A stretch of DNA of 7,609 bases, taken from NCBI GenBank assembly GCA_938030835.1, contig CALHID010000256.1:1-7609 (forward strand), given 5' to 3'. Source of the DNA: an uncultured Actinomyces sp. (GTDB lineage: Bacteria; Actinomycetota; Actinomycetes; Actinomycetales; Actinomycetaceae). Below are positions 1 through 4,767 of this stretch, in pieces. Within the stretch, counting starts at the first letter, position 1. Every line of letters starts with the position of its first letter. The notes beneath the pieces are model-generated. The model made no database searches, was not told the DNA's origin, and saw only the letters and a program-made list of their open reading frames with translations. The position numbers and the translations under genes are program-made.

Positions 1-1
1 T

Positions 2-1834
2 GCTGTCGAGTACTTTGTTTCTTATTACGACTACTATCAGCCTGAAGCCTACGTCCCTCAAACCGATACCTTCATTGAGAAGGACTCCTCGATCAACGAT
101 GAAGTCGAGAGGCTGCGTCACAGTGCAACAAACTCACTCTTAACCCGTCGAGATACGGTTGTTGTCTCCTCTGTCTCATGTATCTATGGTTTAGGTACGC
201 CAGAAGAATACGTTGCACGGATGATCGAGCTGAGCCGCGGAATGTGCATCGAGCGCGATGATCTTCTCCGCGCCTTCATCGGTATGCAGTATACGCGAAA
301 CGATATCGGATTTACCCGCGGAACCTTTAGGGTTCGTGGAGACACGATTGAGATCATTCCGGTCTATGAGGAACTGGCAATCCGGATTGAAATGTTCGGA
401 GATGAAATTGATTCTTTGGCAGTACTACACCCTGTGACGGGAAATGTCATCGAGGAAGTTGACCATGTCTATCTCTTCCCGGCATCGCACTACGTTGCCG
501 GCGAAGAAAGAATGAAACGCGCGATTGCTTCCATCGAAAAAGAACTCGAAGAACGCCTCGAATGGTTTGAATCCCAAGGAAAACTGCTTGAGGCTCAACG
601 TCTTCGGATGCGAACAACCTACGACCTTGAAATGCTCAAGGAAATAGGCACGTGTGCTGGAGTCGAAAACTATTCGCGTCATATTGATGGACGTGGGCCT
701 GGTACACCTCCGAATACGCTGCTCGATTATTTCCCCGATGATTTCGTTCTGGTCATCGATGAATCCCACGTGACGGTCCCGCAAATTGGGGCGATGTTCG
801 AGGGTGACATGTCCCGAAAGCGCACCTTGGTGGATTATGGTTTCCGCCTCCCTTCGGCGATGGATAATCGTCCACTGAAATGGGACGAGTTTACGCAGCG
901 CATTGGTCAAACCGTCTATCTTTCAGCAACACCTGGGCAGTATGAGCTCGATCGTTCTGACGGCGTAGTCGAACAGATCATTCGTCCGACTGGCCTTGTG
1001 GATCCCAGAGTCATTGTTAAACCGACTCAAGGGCAGGTTGATGACTTGCTCGAACAGATTCGTGAGCGTACCCAGCGTGACGAGCGTGTTTTGGTCACGA
1101 CTCTGACCAAGAAGATGGCTGAAGATCTGACTACCTACTTGGGGGAGAGGGGAGTGAAGGTCGAATACTTGCACTCTGATGTCGACACCTTAAGGCGCGT
1201 TGAATTACTACGTGAACTTCGCCTTGGAGTCTTTGACGTTTTAGTAGGTATTAACCTGCTTCGTGAGGGGTTGGACCTGCCCGAAGTCTCACTCGTGTCA
1301 ATTTTGGATGCCGATAAAGAAGGATTCCTACGCTCAACCCGATCGCTCATTCAGACCATTGGTCGAGCCGCGCGTAATGTTTCGGGTGAAGTGCATATGT
1401 ACGCCGATAACATCACTGACTCGATGCGCGCAGCAATAGATGAAACTGAGCGACGCCGTGAGATCCAGCTGGCCTATAACCGTGAGCACGGCATTGATCC
1501 CAAACCACTGCGTAAGAAGATTGCGGACGTCACTGACATGCTGGCTCGCGAAGAGGTCGATACTGCGCAGCTCCTCGAAGGCGGATACCGTCGCGAGCGG
1601 CCGGCTACAGATATCCGCGCAGATGCGATGGCCTCGGAGGCTATTGAGGATGTGCCGAGGAGCCGAGAAGAACTTGCCAACATGGCACAAAATGACCTTG
1701 AGGATCTTATTGCCCAGTTAAGTTCTCGAATGATGGAAGCCGCAGAGAACCTCCAGTTTGAGCTTGCTGCTCGCCTACGTGATGAGCTCGCTGAACTTAA
1801 GAAAGAACTTCGTGCAATGAAAGCTGCAAACTAA
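2..1834 (+). CDS. uvrB: UvrABC excinuclease subunit B (UvrB), 5'-truncated by the window edge
   Basis: UvrB is the ATP-dependent damage-verification and loading subunit of nucleotide excision repair; UvrA delivers it to lesions and it recruits UvrC. The frame is open from position 2 with no in-frame stop, giving 610 residues to the TAA at 1832-1834. The family is usually about 670-700 residues, so roughly the first 85-100, including Walker A, lie outside the window. The first visible residues (AVEYFVSYYDYYQPEAYVPQ) are the tyrosine-rich beta-hairpin that clamps DNA. Later come the Walker B/DESH motif (about 757-769), the SAT helicase motif (about 922-930), motifs V and VI (EGLDLPEVS and QTIGRAARN, about 1267-1380), and a C-terminal UVR coiled-coil domain (about 1696-1810) that contacts UvrC or UvrA. 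The ATG at 221 is an internal methionine, not the start. No frameshift or missing motif is seen in the visible part. The identification is secure. Confidence 0.98.
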   Translation, partial: AVEYFVSYYDYYQPEAYVPQTDTFIEKDSSINDEVERLRHSATNSLLTRRDTVVVSSVSCIYGLGTPEEYVARMIELSRGMCIERDDLLRAFIGMQYTRNDIGFTRGTFRVRGDTIEIIPVYEELAIRIEMFGDEIDSLAVLHPVTGNVIEEVDHVYLFPASHYVAGEERMKRAIASIEKELEERLEWFESQGKLLEAQRLRMRTTYDLEMLKEIGTCAGVENYSRHIDGRGPGTPPNTLLDYFPDDFVLVIDESHVTVPQIGAMFEGDMSRKRTLVDYGFRLPSAMDNRPLKWDEFTQRIGQTVYLSATPGQYELDRSDGVVEQIIRPTGLVDPRVIVKPTQGQVDDLLEQIRERTQRDERVLVTTLTKKMAEDLTTYLGERGVKVEYLHSDVDTLRRVELLRELRLGVFDVLVGINLLREGLDLPEVSLVSILDADKEGFLRSTRSLIQTIGRAARNVSGEVHMYADNITDSMRAAIDETERRREIQLAYNREHGIDPKPLRKKIADVTDMLAREEVDTAQLLEGGYRRERPATDIRADAMASEAIEDVPRSREELANMAQNDLEDLIAQLSSRMMEAAENLQFELAARLRDELAELKKELRAMKAAN

Positions 1835-1850
1835 TCTTTGTGGAAATTGG

Positions 1851-1876
1851 TTAGTGCCTTTGAGTAAAGGCACTAA
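1851..1876 (+). terminator. 11-bp perfect hairpin after uvrB, possible terminator without a U-tract
   Basis: The arms TTAGTGCCTTT (1851-1861) and AAAGGCACTAA (1866-1876) are exact reverse complements around the 4-nt loop GAGT. The hairpin begins 16 nt after the uvrB stop, where an intrinsic terminator would lie. No run of T follows the right arm (next bases GATAGTAGTG), so it is not a canonical Rho-independent terminator. U-less hairpins have been proposed as terminators in actinobacteria, and the position supports that reading. It could instead be an mRNA 3'-end stabiliser. The palindrome is nearly symmetrical, so it would also fold on the other strand. Confidence 0.55.
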
Positions 1877-1879
1877 GAT
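1874..1879 (+). promoter_or_regulatory. Possible -10 box of the pcs promoter
   Basis: TAAGAT at 1874-1879 resembles a sigma-70/SigA -10 hexamer. It would start transcription near 1886, giving a leader of about 30 nt before the GTG at 1916. No convincing -35 hexamer lies 16-18 nt upstream (TTAGTG at 1851-1856 is a poor match). The box overlaps the right arm of the uvrB-pcs hairpin. The call rests on the -10 element alone. Confidence 0.3.
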
Positions 1880-1904
1880 AGTAGTGTTCTAAGTTCTCAA
1901 TTCT

Positions 1905-1909
1905 GGGAG
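1905..1909 (+). promoter_or_regulatory. Ribosome-binding site of pcs
   Basis: GGGAG lies 6 nt before the GTG at 1916. This supports that GTG as the start over the in-frame ATG three codons later. Confidence 0.7.
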
Positions 1910-1915
1910 TCGACT

Positions 1916-2668
1916 GTGTCTACGATGGCGCATACGCAAGCGCGTCCCCTTCCTTTTGTCAAACGCGCCCTTGCCTGGTCTGCACACCTCTTCACACTCA
2001 CCGGTGTGCTGTGGGCGTCTTTGGCGACGATTGCACTGTACGAGGGGCATATCCGCCAGATGTGGATGTGGTTGGGAATCGCGCTTCTTGTTGATGCAGT
2101 TGACGGGAGTTTCGCGCGTGCTGTTCGCGTCACTGAATACGCTCCCGGTTTTGACGGAGCGACTTTGGACAATATTGTCGACTACCTGACCTGGACCTTT
2201 ATTCCGGCGCTGTTCATGGTCTTCTATCTCCCGTTTGGATCCCGCGGGCTAGGCATCGCTGCTGCCTTAATTGTCTGCCTCTCCTCAATGTTTTGTTATT
2301 GCAATGTTTCCTTGAAGACGCCAGACCACTACTTCATGGGTTTTCCGGCGGCATGGAATGTGGTTGCAGCAATTATGTGGATTTTCCAAACCGGAGCTCT
2401 TTTTAACTTCATTGCGACCGTAATATTGGCGATCCTTACAGTTGCCCCGATTGCTTTTGTCCATCCCTTCCGGGTCGGTCGTTTGCGGGTCGTCAACATC
2501 GTTGCAGCACTGGTATGGGTAGCGGCAACGGCTGTACTTGTCGCATATGCACCCCTGCGCCCCTTTATCCTTACAGGTATTTGGTGGGTTGCGGGGATCT
2601 GGATTCTTGTCGTGAGCGCTGTGCGTTCGATTCAGGGAATTCCTCAAGAATTTCGCGACGCAGAGTAA
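1916..2668 (+). CDS. pcs: Phosphatidylcholine synthase (CDP-diacylglycerol:choline phosphotransferase)
   Basis: Pcs condenses CDP-diacylglycerol with free choline to give phosphatidylcholine and CMP (EC 2.7.8.24) in the cytoplasmic membrane. The 250-residue protein carries the CDP-alcohol phosphotransferase signature with all four catalytic aspartates: D60-x2-D63-G64-x2-A67-R68-x12-G81-x3-D85-x3-D89. The 12-residue gap between AR and G is, from recalled alignments, the Pcs arrangement; PgsA and PssA enzymes have about 8. Flanking blocks such as MWLGIALLVD and TLDNIVDY also resemble rhizobial Pcs. About eight membrane segments can be drawn (roughly 22-41, 47-62, 92-108, 112-130, 145-160, 163-182, 191-210, 216-236), as expected for Pcs. 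The GTG start is backed by GGGAG 6 nt upstream. The gene is separated from uvrB by an 81-bp gap with a hairpin, and its last 25 bp overlap the convergent gene. Substrate choice is inferred from motif spacing and remembered similarity. Confidence 0.88.
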   Translation: MSTMAHTQARPLPFVKRALAWSAHLFTLTGVLWASLATIALYEGHIRQMWMWLGIALLVDAVDGSFARAVRVTEYAPGFDGATLDNIVDYLTWTFIPALFMVFYLPFGSRGLGIAAALIVCLSSMFCYCNVSLKTPDHYFMGFPAAWNVVAAIMWIFQTGALFNFIATVILAILTVAPIAFVHPFRVGRLRVVNIVAALVWVAATAVLVAYAPLRPFILTGIWWVAGIWILVVSAVRSIQGIPQEFRDAE

Positions 2669-3558
2669 CGCTTGACAAGACGCGTGTTCTGAATCCCACG
2701 CCAAACCTCAGTAGCAAGAGACGCCGCAATCATGAGGCCGACGATGATAATCACCGAGCCGGGGTATCCGCGTCCATGTACCCAGAAATAAACATAGGGT
2801 GCCATGAACGTTGCTAATGCGACAACTGCGCCGGTATAACGTTCTAATGGCCTCGATGCGGTTAGCATCGCGAGAATTCCCCAAGTGTAGGGGATTGCGG
2901 TCAGTACATCGATTCCCCACAAGACCAACACAGAGCCGTGGAATTGTGGGACAAAGACGACTGGAAGTGCCCGAAGTGATGAGTACACGAAGACCACTGC
3001 GTAAACCCAAAAACGTGGGTCTTTAAGAATTCGTGTGATGAGAGAACGTTTGAAAACCTTTACCCCTGCTGCCTCAATCTGATGGGCGAGGCCGTGGGGC
3101 GTTCGCGTTGCATTCATCCCTTCTAATGCTGCCCTGAAGCTTGCATCGGGGAGTAGCTGATGAACAACGTTACTGACCCGTAGTCCGAAGACAGTCTGCG
3201 TCTCAGAGTGCTGCGCACCGACGTTGACGAAGAGGTCGAATAGTGGACCTGCGAGTTCCTTCAGTTGCTCAGCGTCAATAGGGCCAATCAACCAGATCAA
3301 AGCGCGGTGCTCTAAAGCATCACGTACTTCAGAGTAAAAATCATCGGTTGTTGACAGTGTCTGTGGTGTGAGTTCACGAACCTCACGCCGTCCCAATTCA
3401 GCAAGTCTGGAAACGCCGGCAGTGTGCGCGAGTTTTGTTGTATCAAAAGCACAGGCTTGGACGACTGGCAGTTCAAAAGGTGCCTGGGTTGACCCGAAAA
3501 GGGTCTCCTTTAGGCGACGCAGTCGGGACACTTGGGCTGCACGATTTTGAACACTCAC
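2644..3558 (-). CDS. Unrecognised protein: soluble N-terminal region plus four-helix membrane domain
   Basis: I do not recognise this 304-residue protein. Residues 1-180 look soluble: an arginine/lysine-rich start, then mixed helix and strand, including a hydrophobic stretch near 86-92 (ALIWLIG) and an acidic helix-like region near 95-110. Residues about 183-204, 209-232, 242-261 and 267-287 are four membrane segments, followed by a basic tail. No catalytic or metal-binding motif stands out. It starts at a GTG (complement of 3556-3558) with no Shine-Dalgarno, but TAGACT lies 7 nt upstream, which fits a leaderless mRNA. It ends with TGA (complement of 2644-2646) inside the end of pcs, a 25-bp convergent overlap. 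It is divergent from the Mn-riboswitch/terC operon across about 200 bp, so a link to metal handling or to membrane lipids is possible but only positional. The frame is open for its full length and its codon use resembles its neighbours, so it is very likely a real gene. Confidence 0.85.
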   Translation of the reverse strand: MSVQNRAAQVSRLRRLKETLFGSTQAPFELPVVQACAFDTTKLAHTAGVSRLAELGRREVRELTPQTLSTTDDFYSEVRDALEHRALIWLIGPIDAEQLKELAGPLFDLFVNVGAQHSETQTVFGLRVSNVVHQLLPDASFRAALEGMNATRTPHGLAHQIEAAGVKVFKRSLITRILKDPRFWVYAVVFVYSSLRALPVVFVPQFHGSVLVLWGIDVLTAIPYTWGILAMLTASRPLERYTGAVVALATFMAPYVYFWVHGRGYPGSVIIIVGLMIAASLATEVWRGIQNTRLVKRYSASRNS

Positions 3559-3565
3559 TCTGTTG

Positions 3566-3571
3566 AGTCTA
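3566..3571 (-). promoter_or_regulatory. Possible -10 box for leaderless transcription of the 2644-3558 gene
   Basis: On the minus strand TAGACT (TAnnnT type) ends 7 nt before the GTG start. That spacing would place the first transcribed base at or next to the start codon. No good -35 hexamer is visible 16-18 nt upstream. The absence of a Shine-Dalgarno before this GTG agrees with a leaderless message. Confidence 0.35.
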
Positions 3572-3637
3572 AAGCACTTGCGTGTGAAGCTCTTAACGAC
3601 TTGTGATCTGACAGAGAATGTGAGCGGAATCGTTTGT

Positions 3638-3643
3638 TACGCT
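3638..3643 (+). promoter_or_regulatory. Possible -10 box of the terC operon promoter
   Basis: TACGCT (TAnnnT) at 3638-3643 would start transcription around 3650, exactly where the conserved riboswitch aptamer begins. That placement is the main support. A -35 hexamer is not convincing: CTGACA at 3608-3613 is too far away, with a 24-nt spacer. Confidence 0.3.
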
Positions 3644-3647
3644 AGTC

Positions 3648-3761
3648 GCGAGGGGAGTAATCCCAAAAAGAGCACCATCGTCAACGCGGTATCTCCTAGA
3701 TACCCGGTGTTGCTGCCCAATTTTGGGTGGGAAGAGACCTCAAGTCTCTGCCTGAAAGGTC
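3648..3761 (+). promoter_or_regulatory. yybP-ykoY manganese riboswitch in the terC leader
   Basis: The class binds Mn2+ and controls Mn exporters. Conserved parts occur in order. Loop L1 is GGGGAGTA (3652-3659). A helix joins TCCCA (3661-3665) to TGGGA (3728-3732). P2 pairs 3671-3677 with 3708-3714, with one C-U mismatch. The L3 5' side is TCGTCA (3678-3683), then four bases, then hairpin P3 GGTATC/GATACC (3688-3693 with 3699-3704), then CGG (3705-3707). A further hairpin CCCA/TGGG is at 3716-3719 with 3724-3727. The L1-facing segment AGAGACC (3733-3739) follows, and P1 closes with GAGG (3650-3653) to CCTC (3738-3741). Order, spacing and conserved bases match the Lactococcus yoaB aptamer as I remember it, including the four bases between GTCA and P3. 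The 3' part (3733-3761) is the expression platform. The genes downstream are the two classic targets of this riboswitch, TerC and a P-type ATPase. Metal specificity comes from family knowledge. Confidence 0.9.
3754..3759 (+). promoter_or_regulatory. Ribosome-binding site deciding the terC start
   Basis: GAAAGG lies 6 nt before the GTG at 3766 and sets that codon as the start. AGGTC (3757-3761), overlapping this site, is the exact complement of GACCT (3736-3740) in the 3' strand of riboswitch helix P1, so the site can be masked when the aptamer is open. Confidence 0.75.
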
Positions 3762-3765
3762 ATTC

Positions 3766-4767
3766 GTGGACGTACATATCCTCGGCTGGATCGGCTTGGC
3801 CGTCGCTGTTATCGCCCTAATTTCCACTGACATCATTGGACACGTGCGTAAGCCCCATGCACCTTCTATGAAAGAAGCAACAGCGTGGACATTGGGCTAC
3901 GTTGCTCTTGCGGTCATGTTCGGCCTAGCGATTTGGGCGATCTACGGGGCAACCTACGCGATCCAGTTCTATAGCGGCTACATGATGGAGTGGTCACTTT
4001 CGCTGGACAACCTCTTCGTCTTCGTCATTATCATGGCGTTCTTCAAGGTGCCAAGGGTGTTTCAGCAGAAAGCACTCCTTGCGGGAATCATTCTTGCACT
4101 GATCTTTAGGGCATTTTTCATCATCGTCGGTGTCACCCTGGTCAATCGATTTACCTGGATGTTCTTCTTCTTCGGTGCATGGCTGCTGTGGACGGCATAT
4201 TCACAGGCCCGTGAAGGCGCTTCCGGTGAAGAGGAAGAAGTTGGGGAAATTCAAGAGAATGCTTTTGTCCGCTTCGTTCGACGCATTTTTCCTGTGACTG
4301 ATGGATACATCGGAGACCGCTTCTTCTATCGCCATAATCGTCACACATCCATCACCCCCTTGTTCCTTGTCGTTCTGGCGCTTGGATCCGCGGATCTGAT
4401 GTTTGCGCTCGACTCGATTCCTGCGATCCTTGGCCTCACTCAAGAGGAGTATTTGGTCTTTGCATGCAATGCTTTTGCATTGCTGGGGCTTCGACAGCTC
4501 TTCTTCCTTATCGATGGCCTTCTCGAAAAGCTTGTTTTCCTCAACTACGGACTTGCAGTGATCTTGGGCTTCATTGGGGTGAAGCTGATTCTCCATGCAC
4601 TCCACGAAAACTCATTGCCCTTCCTTAACGGTGGTGCACCCATTCATGGGATTCCGGAAATCGGAATCCCGGTCTCACTTGCTGTCATTGCAGGGACACT
4701 CATCACGACAGTTCTTGCCTCGCTCATTTATTCGAAGCGCGATTCCTCGAGGAGTAACGGCCGATGA
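3766..4767 (+). CDS. terC: TerC-family integral membrane protein, probable manganese exporter
   Basis: TerC/Alx proteins are polytopic membrane proteins. Several export Mn2+ or help metallate secreted enzymes; the name comes from tellurite resistance, which is not implied here. I take the GTG at 3766 (333 residues): it has GAAAGG 6 nt upstream and gives the usual family opening MDVHILGWIGLAVAV. The longer frame from the GTG at 3727 would start inside the riboswitch. About nine membrane segments are seen, near 5-25, 42-61, 78-95, 103-126, 130-148, 196-222, 229-252, 257-279 and 301-323. The acidic family motifs are present in both halves: EWSLSLDN (75-82, D81) and DLMFALDSIP (210-219, D210 and D216), as expected for an inverted-repeat transporter. 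An acidic cytoplasmic-type loop (about 151-166, GEEEEVGE) lies between the halves. The stop overlaps the ATPase start by ATGA. The Mn role is inferred from family and riboswitch. Confidence 0.95.
   Translation: MDVHILGWIGLAVAVIALISTDIIGHVRKPHAPSMKEATAWTLGYVALAVMFGLAIWAIYGATYAIQFYSGYMMEWSLSLDNLFVFVIIMAFFKVPRVFQQKALLAGIILALIFRAFFIIVGVTLVNRFTWMFFFFGAWLLWTAYSQAREGASGEEEEVGEIQENAFVRFVRRIFPVTDGYIGDRFFYRHNRHTSITPLFLVVLALGSADLMFALDSIPAILGLTQEEYLVFACNAFALLGLRQLFFLIDGLLEKLVFLNYGLAVILGFIGVKLILHALHENSLPFLNGGAPIHGIPEIGIPVSLAVIAGTLITTVLASLIYSKRDSSRSNGR
4749..4754 (+). promoter_or_regulatory. Ribosome-binding site of the P-type ATPase, inside the end of terC
   Basis: GAGGAG lies 9 nt before the ATG at 4764 and within the last codons of terC. 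The ATPase therefore has its own good initiation site as well as coupling to the terC stop through the ATGA overlap. Confidence 0.75.

Noticed and set aside
425..910. 161-codon open frame on the minus strand within uvrB
   Set aside because: It is antisense to highly conserved UvrB coding sequence and its translation resembles no protein; it is a shadow frame.
221..1834. uvrB starting at the ATG at 221
   Set aside because: The same frame is open back to position 2 and encodes the conserved beta-hairpin region of UvrB, so 221 is an internal methionine and the gene begins outside the window.
1916..2668. Reading the CDP-alcohol phosphotransferase as PgsA or PssA
   Set aside because: Those enzymes have about 8 residues between AR and the following G of the signature. 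Here there are 12, together with Pcs-like flanking blocks.
3727..3765. Longer terC with a GTG start at 3727
   Set aside because: This would put codons inside the conserved riboswitch aptamer and lacks a ribosome site. The GTG at 3766 has GAAAGG 6 nt upstream and gives the family-typical N-terminus.
4201..4605. 134-codon minus-strand frame within terC
   Set aside because: A shadow of the TerC coding frame with no ribosome site or protein-like hydrophobic pattern of its own.
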